Shown: one piece after another, positions 17,832 to 25,320 of the stretch | Layout: every line of letters begins with the position of its first letter | Position numbering within the stretch: the stretch's first letter is position 1 | Origin: JAPPFW01 sp965231815 | GTDB lineage: Bacteria > Actinomycetota > Acidimicrobiia > Spongiisociales > Spongiisociaceae | Direction of reading: 5' to 3' | Assembly: GCA_965231815.1 (NCBI GenBank) | Contig: OZ246890.1 | Coordinates: forward strand, 2,232,001 to 2,296,000 | Length of the DNA: 64,000 bases | Notes under the pieces: generated by a model | What the model saw: the letters and a program-made list of their open reading frames with translations, nothing else | The model's database searches: none | What the model was told of the DNA's origin: nothing | Position numbers and translations under genes: made by a program

Positions 17832-18713
17832 TCAACCTAGGCCTGTCAGGAATGCCGGGTTTTCCTTGGTCATCTTCTCGAGGGCGCGGTAGTCGACCCC
17901 TTCATCGAGAAGTGAATAGAGGGCCATACGCAGTCCCTCGGGATGTGGCGGGCCCGAGCCTTGGCCGAGGTCGGAGCTGAGGATCAGCCTTTCCCCGCCG
18001 TGGGCGTCGATTACCGGCGCGAGTTCTTCCGGTGTCTGCTCGTAGAACGTCGGAGATGTGCATGTGATGGCGACTATTTCCAGGTACGCCCCGGCATCGA
18101 CAAGTTCCCGCTGGATGTCGAGGTCGTACTTGGTGAGGGCCCAGTTGACGTGGGTCACCAGCAGTCTCTCGAGCCCTACCCGGTTGGCCTCCTTCGCGAC
18201 CAGGCGGGTCTCGTCGAGGTTCAGGTGTCCGGTGCAGAGGCAGGCACCCGCGTCTGCAACTAGTTTGATCACCGTTTTGGCGTCCTCCGTCAACCGACCA
18301 TTCGCGTCGAGGACGGTGACACCCGGTCCGGGGAGCTGCGGTTGCATCCGACCGAGTTGCGGGTAGTCGGGTATCCCGAAGTAGTCGTCGTGGTGCTTGG
18401 AGTGGTTGCTGGGCATCCAGATCACCTTGGCGCCGTAGTGGAGGGCTGCTTCGACCACGTAAGGGTTGATACCTCCGACCGACCGGTTCAGTACGATCGC
18501 CCCGATCGGGTCGAGTCCGGGCATGGTCCGTTTCAGGTTGGCGGCGCGGTGGAAGGTCGCGCTGTCATGGTCCTTCAGAACGAAGCCCCGCATGCCGTAG
18601 TCGAGCGCGTAGCGGCCCAGGTCCTGGTCGGTGATAGGACGGGGAAACAGGGCAGGCGCCGTGTGGGCGTGCATGTCGATCGCTCCGCGCAGCAGTTCCA
18701 TGTCCCGTCGCAC
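17832..18713 (-). CDS. DUF6282 family protein, amidohydrolase-fold
   Basis: A 293-residue predicted metal-dependent TIM-barrel protein. The N-terminal IDMHAHTAPALFPRP supplies a His-x-His metal motif; TGHLNLDET, VTHVNWA and SSDLGQGSGPPHPEG provide further His/Asp residues in the order seen in amidohydrolase-like enzymes. The central DHDSATFHRAANLKR and GGINPYVVEAAL stretches resemble DUF6282 proteins, whose substrates are not known to me. GTG at 18713 follows AGGAG by seven bases and is chosen over the ATG four codons later. It is the first gene of the leftward operon with two importers and a second amidohydrolase, so hydrolysis of an imported cyclic compound is a reasonable inference. Confidence 0.75.
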   Translation of the reverse strand: MRRDMELLRGAIDMHAHTAPALFPRPITDQDLGRYALDYGMRGFVLKDHDSATFHRAANLKRTMPGLDPIGAIVLNRSVGGINPYVVEAALHYGAKVIWMPSNHSKHHDDYFGIPDYPQLGRMQPQLPGPGVTVLDANGRLTEDAKTVIKLVADAGACLCTGHLNLDETRLVAKEANRVGLERLLVTHVNWALTKYDLDIQRELVDAGAYLEIVAITCTSPTFYEQTPEELAPVIDAHGGERLILSSDLGQGSGPPHPEGLRMALYSLLDEGVDYRALEKMTKENPAFLTGLG

Positions 18714-19075
18714 GTTGGTCTCCTCTTGCTGTGTCCGCCGGCCGATTCGCCGACCGGATACTCGAAGTGAGGTCCGGGAATGTCCCGGCCCTCGGCAAAG
18801 ATGTTACAGAGAGGGATGTGCCGATTCAACCGCCCTTCGCAGGGTGGAAGGTTGTATCACTTCCATGGTGGACCTTCCTGGCGGTCGGGTACCGAGTCGT
18901 CCTTCGGCTGAGTGATACCTGCGCGACGTCATGCCGATGACCGGATGGGCCTGTTATGTTTCCTGTGTCACGAGGGAGCGCTACCGGCTACCTCTCAGCG
19001 GCCCTGAGACCAGGCGGTCCGCCGATGTCGCGCAGGGCGGAGACAGGCCGGAGCGCTTCGATACGGAGGTATGGG
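18714..19075. other. Divergent intergenic region between the DUF6282 operon and coxG-like gene
   Basis: No coding region is convincing in these 362 bases. They separate two divergent transcription units and should hold both promoters. The stretch includes an 8 bp perfect inverted repeat listed separately. Frames that run through it into the coxG-like gene are open but lack ribosome binding sites. Confidence 0.5.
18854..18918. promoter_or_regulatory. Spaced inverted repeat in the divergent promoter region
   Basis: GTATCACT (18854-18861) and AGTGATAC (18911-18918) are perfect inverted copies with a 49 bp spacer. Two half-sites this far apart, between divergent operons, could be a pair of operator halves for a looping regulator. 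No regulator gene adjoins, so this is only a candidate. Confidence 0.3.
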
Positions 19076-19543
19076 ATGAGGTTCGACAAGACGGTGAGAG
19101 TCGAGGCTCCGCCCGCCGATATATGGGGTCTCCTGGGAGATCTCGAAGCGGTGGCCCTGTGCATCCCGGGAATCAGCAATTACGCGGCCACGGCGCCCAA
19201 CGAGTTCACGGCCCTCCTGACGCAGCGGGTGGGACCGGTGACCGCCCGCTTCAAGCTGGCGGCGAAACTGACGGATCTGGTTCCCATGCAGAGTGTCACC
19301 GCTGTGGTCGACGGAACGGACACCGGTCTGGGAAGTTCCGTCCACTCCGAGCAGACCTTCGACCTCGCCGAGGTTGATTCGGGAGCGGCGACGGAGGTTC
19401 GTATAACGGCCGATGTCCGGATGGTCGGTCGCATTGCAACGTTCGGGCAACGGATCGTCGGAACCAAAGCCGAGCAGGTCATCATCGGTTCCCTCGCGAA
19501 TGTTTCCCGGCTTCTCGAAGAGCGACGAACCGGGTCCGACTAG
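19076..19543 (+). CDS. CoxG-like SRPBCC domain protein
   Basis: A 155-residue START/SRPBCC-fold protein of the carbon monoxide dehydrogenase subunit G family. MRFDKTVRVEAPPADIWGLL followed by DLEAVALCIPGI matches the family start, and the rest alternates strands up to a C-terminal helix (AEQVIIGSLANVSRLLEE). CoxG-like proteins help assemble or anchor molybdenum hydroxylases of the CoxL type, several of which occur 6-15 kb away in this window. ATG at 19076 has GGAGGT upstream; the frame is open 40 codons further but without a ribosome binding site. It ends three bases before the convergent stop of the STAND-type gene. Confidence 0.85.
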   Translation: MRFDKTVRVEAPPADIWGLLGDLEAVALCIPGISNYAATAPNEFTALLTQRVGPVTARFKLAAKLTDLVPMQSVTAVVDGTDTGLGSSVHSEQTFDLAEVDSGAATEVRITADVRMVGRIATFGQRIVGTKAEQVIIGSLANVSRLLEERRTGSD

Positions 19544-19546
19544 TTC

Positions 19547-22500
19547 CTAGAGAGGCCTTGGAAACAAGGCTCTAAACGAATGTCTACCTGATTGTGACTT
19601 GCGCAAGATAGGTGGTGCATTGTTTGGAACCGTATCCGAAAACACCACTAAGGCACAGCCATTATCATAGCCTAAGGGAGTTTTCGGTTCCAGTTTCCGA
19701 CCAAACTCTTTAACAAGACTCTCTGCCTCTTGAGCCACTTCAAGTGAAGCAAAAACCTTCGGATTCTTCACCTTCTCCTCAAAGGGCCACGGGTGTTCGG
19801 AAACCTCTGATAATACGCTAAACCGTACTGATTCAGAACCCCAGGTATTGAGAACCCTATTCTTCACACGACTTGTACCCGATTCTAAGCCGCCAAGCAC
19901 GTAAATGTGGAGTCGTTGATCTGACCCCAATCTTTCTATGAGCCTCGGGATATCTTCGATCATCGTCCGACCGGAGCCGACGAAGTCATCAACCACTACG
20001 ACATCTGTAACGCCTCCTTTAGCGCGTTCATTAAGTTTCAGCGGTGATGTGAAATGATGGGTAATCGTCAGCGGATTCTGGCGAGTGAATGCCCGGCCCA
20101 TCGCATTACTACTCTTACCGGACGATCCGAGATATGAAACAGCTAACTGAGACGTATTCCAGTTGCCGTATCCGTAGCGGTCGTTCATGTCATTCGCTAG
20201 AATCTTATACGCATCACGAACTAGCACGTTGACCTCCGCTACTCCTATGAACTTCACGGCCTTAAGTAGGCTAAATATCAGCCGCTGACGGTATTCATCA
20301 CCGAACTGCCTCAGATAGTCGAGCAACCGGTCCGCTGAGATATATTCGCCAGCGTATAGGCTCCATCGAGCTACAAGGTGCTTTGCCTCCTCGCGGCTCA
20401 CGCTGCTAGCTCGCCGCAATTCGATCGATGTACGTACGGAATCAAACTCATCGACTCCGAGTAGAATCTGGTCCTGACCACACTCCTTTATCCAACGACT
20501 AAATAATTTAACACGCGGCTTGATACGTGTTACACTATCAACTGGTCTAAGAATCCTTCGCATAATGAACTCGTCTATAGTATTGTTAGTGTCTTCGAAG
20601 GATTGACCAAGATCTGCTGCACATCGGATAATGTTGTCTCGTTCCGCTGAACCATCCAGCTCGGCTGCCTGGCCAAAAGCGAGTAGAGCTATCCGCCGAT
20701 TCACAGCTGCTAAGTTCCGTGCGGTCTCGTCACCCAATATAAAATCTTCCCAATAGTGTGAGAACCCGATCGCATCCATGTCACTGAGTAAGTGCTCGAC
20801 ACCTGTATCGACGTCACGTTCATCTACGAATGCATCGCGGCGCTGAGCCGCACGTTCTAGTAGCTTACTACAAAGATACTTAGTGTAGTAGGGATTACCT
20901 TCAGTAAAGAGATAGATCTTATCAAATGCTTTCTCCGTGAATTCTAACTTGTTTTTCGTCGGAGCTTGTACCAACTCTTTAAACTCTGCCCAGTGTGTAG
21001 CACGATCGATATAGTCAACAGCGAATCCTCTAAAGCGATTCAACTCAACCCCAAGGGCATTCGTGACCAGTTTCATTCGCTCAGCCCCTATCAGAACTAT
21101 CCCAACACCATCAATAGTAGATAAGCTACGTAGACCCAAAAAGAAGTTGTCTCCAGCAGTAGATCGCTGGAGTATCTTGTGTGGGAGGCGATCGAACTCA
21201 TCGAGTACAATGACTATGCGCTTTTCTAGTCCGGTTTCAACTAAACCAGTCAAGTATTCGATCAAGGGAGTTAAGGTTCCATCCCTGTCGAGAGTAGTTG
21301 GGTTCTTCGTCCAGTCACGATAATGCTGATCAAACCTACGCACGATATGTCGAGTAAGTTTATCGATTAGCACTCCAGGATCGCGATCATGTATACTTCC
21401 GATATCGACAAAATGCGTGAAGAAGCCAAACTGTTCCTCAAGAATATTGAGTGCTACATGTGCTAGAGAGGTTTTGCCAACACGCTTTTCTCCATGTATG
21501 TATAGAGAACCGACCGTGTCTGTATTGGCAATGCTAAGTATACGATTAAGGATCTGGTGGCGTCCGAGGAGATCTTCTGGTTTGCGGACAGCATCAAGAC
21601 TGTAGGGATTGCTACGGGCCAAGCGATCCCATTCGATAGTCGGGTCTTGTGCTCTGAGCCAATGCTGTTCCCGGTAGTGTCCCTGTGTTGCGTCACCGTT
21701 GATCCAGTCGATCGTAAAATCACAGAAGGTACCGTCTGTAGCCTCCAGAGCTTCTGGGTAAGTCTCTGCCGATAGTTCTATGATCATTCGTCCCGGTGCC
21801 ATTGATTGAAGGCGGATGGATGGACCAAGGGGTCTTAGGCCAAGTGCATCAAGACATTCTAACTCAATATTTGCAGCGGTTCCTTCGCCGTCATTTATTA
21901 GTTCAATAGGAATGGTGAGTGTCAGGTGTGGTACGTGGAGAGGGTGGCGGCGAAGGTCCGTTGTCATCGTGAGATTGGCCGGTCGAAGGTGAGGATTAGC
22001 TTTCGAGTGATTCGTTAGGTCAGCAAGTATCTGGTTCAACAGATCAACGATAGGTACGGCGAGAGATACTGGAGAGTGGCGAAACTGTCTGAGAGTTAAA
22101 GACAACGTATCCACTGCATGTTCATATGCCTGACTCGCTTCGGATACATCGGCGTCTATATAGTGAATGATACGACTACAACATGTATTGAGGATTTGCT
22201 TTGTGTCACCAATGCCCTCTAGAAATGGGAGGATGAGAACATCGCAGGAGTACGAACTGAGAGCCTTAAGAAGCCTCTGACGGAGTGCCGGAATTGTAGT
22301 GATACCATCATACACAGCGACGGCTTTGTTTAATGTATTGATACTATCGGCAGCCAGCGGCTCGATACGACGATACCACTGAAATCCTTGTAGTTGGGAT
22401 TTTATCTTGTATTGAGAGAGTAGGGTTGGAGTGCGCTGCTCAAAGCGATCTTGGATAAGATTACGGAGGTGTGGCCTGTGGGGATTGTTGTGGACGAGTT

Positions 22501-22678
22501 CCAGATTCAGGTCTATGAGCCTCAGAAGAGTGGCGATGCGGAGGTCAATTGGCGCAGGCTGGTATGTCTGGCAGGAGCATATCCTGTCAATAAGTGCGTC
22601 AGCATGAGCCCGGCGATCAGGCTGTGAACCTATTCTCTGAAGGGCTTCGTCGAAGTGGACAGGCGTTACTAGTTTCAT
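19547..22678 (-). CDS. STAND-type NTPase fused to a phosphoribosyltransferase-like (PRTase-CE-like) domain
   Basis: A 1043-residue, A+T-rich gene. Residues 1-240 are helical with no recognised motif. Residues about 245-345 read as a beta-sandwich resembling CARDB/Ig folds (LTIPIELINDGEGTAANIEL). The NTPase core follows a SNPYSLDAVRKPEDLLGRHQ linker typical of STAND proteins: Walker A GEKRVGKT (396-403), Walker B IVIVLDEFDRLP (488-499) and an FTEGNPYYTKYLC sensor-like segment (591-603). After a winged-helix-like stretch, residues about 760-1035 contain a PRTase-like domain with VVVVDDFVGSGRT (893-905), the PRPP-loop pattern, and a C-terminal ALVVFSDTVPNNAPPI motif seen in conflict-associated PRTases. 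The likely role is a signal-sensing NTPase that controls a nucleotide or RNA-modifying effector in antiphage defence; that is inference. No strong ribosome binding site precedes the ATG. Convergent with the coxG-like gene. Confidence 0.75.
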   Translation of the reverse strand: MKLVTPVHFDEALQRIGSQPDRRAHADALIDRICSCQTYQPAPIDLRIATLLRLIDLNLELVHNNPHRPHLRNLIQDRFEQRTPTLLSQYKIKSQLQGFQWYRRIEPLAADSINTLNKAVAVYDGITTIPALRQRLLKALSSYSCDVLILPFLEGIGDTKQILNTCCSRIIHYIDADVSEASQAYEHAVDTLSLTLRQFRHSPVSLAVPIVDLLNQILADLTNHSKANPHLRPANLTMTTDLRRHPLHVPHLTLTIPIELINDGEGTAANIELECLDALGLRPLGPSIRLQSMAPGRMIIELSAETYPEALEATDGTFCDFTIDWINGDATQGHYREQHWLRAQDPTIEWDRLARSNPYSLDAVRKPEDLLGRHQILNRILSIANTDTVGSLYIHGEKRVGKTSLAHVALNILEEQFGFFTHFVDIGSIHDRDPGVLIDKLTRHIVRRFDQHYRDWTKNPTTLDRDGTLTPLIEYLTGLVETGLEKRIVIVLDEFDRLPHKILQRSTAGDNFFLGLRSLSTIDGVGIVLIGAERMKLVTNALGVELNRFRGFAVDYIDRATHWAEFKELVQAPTKNKLEFTEKAFDKIYLFTEGNPYYTKYLCSKLLERAAQRRDAFVDERDVDTGVEHLLSDMDAIGFSHYWEDFILGDETARNLAAVNRRIALLAFGQAAELDGSAERDNIIRCAADLGQSFEDTNNTIDEFIMRRILRPVDSVTRIKPRVKLFSRWIKECGQDQILLGVDEFDSVRTSIELRRASSVSREEAKHLVARWSLYAGEYISADRLLDYLRQFGDEYRQRLIFSLLKAVKFIGVAEVNVLVRDAYKILANDMNDRYGYGNWNTSQLAVSYLGSSGKSSNAMGRAFTRQNPLTITHHFTSPLKLNERAKGGVTDVVVVDDFVGSGRTMIEDIPRLIERLGSDQRLHIYVLGGLESGTSRVKNRVLNTWGSESVRFSVLSEVSEHPWPFEEKVKNPKVFASLEVAQEAESLVKEFGRKLEPKTPLGYDNGCALVVFSDTVPNNAPPILRKSQSGRHSFRALFPRPL

Positions 22679-23246
22679 GAGGTGGTTTCTTTCTGTGGTG
22701 CAATGGACACCGGGACACCTTCCTTCGTGTAGTTGCTTGGAACCCAGACTTGAGGCGCCAAGATCAACGGAGTACCTACAAACGGTGTGCCGATGAGTGC
22801 CGAGTGGGCAGTTTGTAGTATGGAGTCTAGCGAGATCGGTTCCCGATGAGTGGATACACAGAGGTTCCCGCGTCGTGGTTGCTCTGGAAGCTATTGTTGA
22901 CGAGTGTTCCTCATGGACCTTCTCGAGTCGTGTTAGGTCCGATTCTTGATGTGCGTGGCTTGTCCGGCGGAATAGGATCCTGCAGAAGGCTGCTAGCCTG
23001 GGACAACTGATGACCCTTACGCGGGTCCGACTGGTAGGCCGCCAACAGCGAAGAAGACATTGAAACGGGCTTGAGGTGGTCTTTCGAGGTGGGGTGTGAC
23101 GGTAATATGCATTGAATCAGGGCTAGTGAGCCTCCCGGAACCCGAATCCTCGTCGATTCCCGCGGAGCTTCTGTCGTCCCTGGTTGTTTGCCTCTGTAGT
23201 TCACCAGCGTACGATCGGCTGGGACACAACATGGGGGTTACTTCCT
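22679..23246. other. Intergenic region upstream of the STAND-type gene and the first UbiD gene
   Basis: These 568 bases separate two divergent genes. Short frames are present on both strands but have no plausible composition or start signals. The part next to the STAND-type gene is A+T-richer and the part next to the UbiD-family gene returns to the local high-GC composition, so the boundary of the acquired segment probably lies within it. Promoters for both genes must be here; I see no clear boxes, tRNA or hairpin. Confidence 0.5.
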
Positions 23247-24590
23247 ATGCCATACCATGACCTCCGCGAGTTTCTCACGGCGCTGGAAGCAGCAGATGAC
23301 CTGGTCCACGTTCAGCGTCCGGTAAAGACCCGGTTCGAGATCGCGGCCGGAATCAGGAAGATGTCGGACACGGGTGGCCCCTCCCTCTGGTTCGACAATG
23401 TGGTCGGCCACGACATGCCTGTGGTGGGGGCGGTGTTCACCACCAGGTCCAAGGCGCTTCTCGCCCTGGAAGTCGACTCCCCGGAGGAGGGTAACGCAAG
23501 GTTTTCCCACGGGTTGAGGAACCCCGTCGAGCCCCGCTTGGTGGACTCCGGTGAGTGCCAGCAACTGGTGCGGACCGGAGGCGACATTGATTTGAACTCG
23601 CTTCCGATGCCCGTCTACTCGGAGAAGGACGGCGGCCCTTACGTGACCGTGGCGCTTGAGATCAGCAAGGATCCCATCGACAGGCGGGTGAACGCGTCGG
23701 TGTATCGGGTGATGCGTACGGGTAGGAACACCCTGTCGGTCATGTCGCATGCTTTCCAGGGGCTCGGCACGCATATGGCCCGAGCCGAACGGCGTGGGGA
23801 GCCGCTGGACGTGGCGATCGTCAACGGATGTGATCCGGTCCTGCTTTACGCATCGCAGGCGAAGGTAGCCCAAGGGGTGAACGAGTTGACCGTGGCCGGG
23901 GGGATCAGGGGAGAGCCGGTGGATGTAGTCAAGTGCGTCTCGGTCGACCTGGAGGTTCCGGCCTCGGCGGAGATCGTGATCGAGGGCCGGGTGCTGCCGG
24001 GGGAGCGGGTGACGGAAGGCCCCTTCGGTGAGTTTACCGGCTATTACGGGCCGGCCGAGGAGAACCATGTGATCGAGGTGACGGCGGTGACCCATCGACG
24101 CGATCCTATCTTCCTGGCGGGCATGACCGGTCTTCCCCCGACCGACAACCACATCCTCAAGTCGTTCGCCTACGAGAGCGCCCTCTACGAGAAGCTTCGC
24201 GAGACCTTCCCGGAAGTGACCGCCGTTTCGTACCCGAATTGGGGTGGTGTCCAGTACGCGGCGGTGATCGCCTTGGAACAGCGCTACAAGGGACAGGCCC
24301 GGCATGTGATCCTCACCGCGCTAGGCGATTCGTCGCGGCCCAAGTTGGTGATCGTGGTAGACGAGGACATCGACGTGTACGACACCGAGATGGTCAACTG
24401 GGCGATCATGACGCGCAGCCAGCCTGCGGAGGACACCATCGTGGTTCCCCGGGTGGCGGGCGGTCCACTCGATCCTTCGGCCCCGGAGAAGGAGGTCATC
24501 TCCGTCTGGGGCATCGACGCCACCCGTCCGTTCGGGGTTCCCTACCCGGAGGTGGTGCGGGTGCCGGGCGCCGACGATTTCACTATCTAA
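23247..24590 (+). CDS. UbiD-family decarboxylase (copy 1)
   Basis: A 447-residue prenylated-FMN-dependent (de)carboxylase, acting on aromatic or alpha,beta-unsaturated acids in the cytosol. The conserved catalytic residues are visible: Asn149 and Arg154 in NASVYRV and the Glu257/Glu262 pair in TEGPFGEFTGYYG, equivalent to the Arg-Glu-Glu triad of characterised UbiD/Fdc enzymes. C-terminal VGGxxDP-like VAGGPLDPSAPEKE is the usual end. The ATG at 23247 is chosen because MPYHDLREFLTALE matches the family start; 21 extra codons upstream are open. No UbiX (prenyl-FMN synthase) gene is in the window. Two further UbiD-type genes lie at 34306 and 38184; this copy precedes a toxin-antitoxin pair and faces the CoxL/M/S set. 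Confidence 0.92.
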   Translation: MPYHDLREFLTALEAADDLVHVQRPVKTRFEIAAGIRKMSDTGGPSLWFDNVVGHDMPVVGAVFTTRSKALLALEVDSPEEGNARFSHGLRNPVEPRLVDSGECQQLVRTGGDIDLNSLPMPVYSEKDGGPYVTVALEISKDPIDRRVNASVYRVMRTGRNTLSVMSHAFQGLGTHMARAERRGEPLDVAIVNGCDPVLLYASQAKVAQGVNELTVAGGIRGEPVDVVKCVSVDLEVPASAEIVIEGRVLPGERVTEGPFGEFTGYYGPAEENHVIEVTAVTHRRDPIFLAGMTGLPPTDNHILKSFAYESALYEKLRETFPEVTAVSYPNWGGVQYAAVIALEQRYKGQARHVILTALGDSSRPKLVIVVDEDIDVYDTEMVNWAIMTRSQPAEDTIVVPRVAGGPLDPSAPEKEVISVWGIDATRPFGVPYPEVVRVPGADDFTI

Positions 24591-24632
24591 CCAAGATAGT
24601 TGATAGTCGGGGTTGTTAGCCTACGAATTACA

Positions 24633-24650
24633 CGGTATAGGCTGTTACCG
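24633..24650. promoter_or_regulatory. Inverted repeat just upstream of the antitoxin-like gene
   Basis: CGGTA-TAGGCTGT-TACCG has 5 bp perfect arms and ends eight bases before the ATG of the antitoxin-like gene. Type II toxin-antitoxin pairs usually repress themselves from an operator in this position, so it is a candidate operator; the arms are short. Confidence 0.3.
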
Positions 24651-24657
24651 TCATGGT

Positions 24658-25035
24658 ATGGCTACTCGAACTACCTACGGCGTACAGTCACTCTTCGAGC
24701 AGGATCCGGCCGGATGGACCGACCGGCAGATCAATGAGCACCCCTTGGTCGAGCTGGGCTGGGGGGAGATACCTCCGGACCGGGTTGAGGAAGCCCGGCT
24801 CGTGCAGTTGGAACAGCTGCGTCGATTCCATGCCGAGGGGGTTCTGCCTTATTACGCCGAGGACACCGAAGATCTGGAGCTGCTGATCGAGATCACCGCC
24901 GACCCGTCTCGGTTTGCCAAGGTGTGCGCCAACTGGCGGTGGGCCGCCGAGAACCGGCCCCGCCGTCTCGAACTACCCCCAGGATGCAGCACTTTCCAAG
25001 AAGCCGGCGATTCCTGGTTCATAGGCGACGATTGA
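24658..25035 (+). CDS. Putative antitoxin of the RelE-type pair, no recognised family
   Basis: A 125-residue acidic protein located seven bases upstream of a RelE/ParE-type toxin gene, which is the position of the antitoxin. No ribbon-helix-helix, helix-turn-helix or Phd/YefM motif is apparent, unlike common RelE partners. It is rich in Trp, Glu and Arg (WTDRQINEHPLVELGWGEIP; CANWRWAAENRPRRLELPPG), suggesting a compact mixed fold, and it is longer than most RelB-like antitoxins. The ATG at 24658 gives MATRTTYGVQSLF; 15 codons upstream are open but lack a start signal, and a frame in another register beginning at 24653 does not look like protein. Function is inferred from position only. Confidence 0.55.
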   Translation: MATRTTYGVQSLFEQDPAGWTDRQINEHPLVELGWGEIPPDRVEEARLVQLEQLRRFHAEGVLPYYAEDTEDLELLIEITADPSRFAKVCANWRWAAENRPRRLELPPGCSTFQEAGDSWFIGDD

Positions 25036-25042
25036 CCCGTTC

Positions 25043-25303
25043 GTGCCACAATCTTTATCACACACGCCGCGTGCTCGGCGTAGGCTGAGAGCCCTTCCGA
25101 TATATGTGCGCGACCAGATAAGAGAATGCATAGACCGATACAACACCGACCCGACCAGCGCACGGGTAAGGAAACTGAAGGGCGCCAATCCGGCCTTGTG
25201 GGCGCTGCGATGCGGCACCTACCGCATCATCTTCGACATCGAGACCGGAGACATCGAACTGATAGGTCACCGGCGGGATGTATACAACATGATAGGTCGT
25301 TGA
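25043..25303 (+). CDS. RelE/ParE-family toxin
   Basis: An 86-residue basic protein of the RelE superfamily, which cleaves ribosome-bound mRNA or poisons gyrase. The pattern is clear: an N-terminal helix pair (RARRRLRALPIYVRDQIREC), then VRKLKGANPALWALRCGTYRIIFDIE and a C-terminal IELIGHRRDVYNMI. The RCGTYRIIF strand and the terminal HRRDVY segment supply the Arg/His/Tyr residues characteristic of YoeB/RelE-like mRNases. The start is GTG at 25043, with no strong ribosome binding site, consistent with coupling to the upstream gene seven bases away. The gene is intact and of normal length. Confidence 0.85.
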   Translation: MPQSLSHTPRARRRLRALPIYVRDQIRECIDRYNTDPTSARVRKLKGANPALWALRCGTYRIIFDIETGDIELIGHRRDVYNMIGR

Positions 25304-25320
25304 CTGATCGTTGTCAGTGG

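Noticed and set aside
22911..23232. Leftward frames of 97 and 71 codons before UbiD copy 1
   Set aside because: Ser/Pro/Arg-rich without start signals and in a region that must contain divergent promoters.
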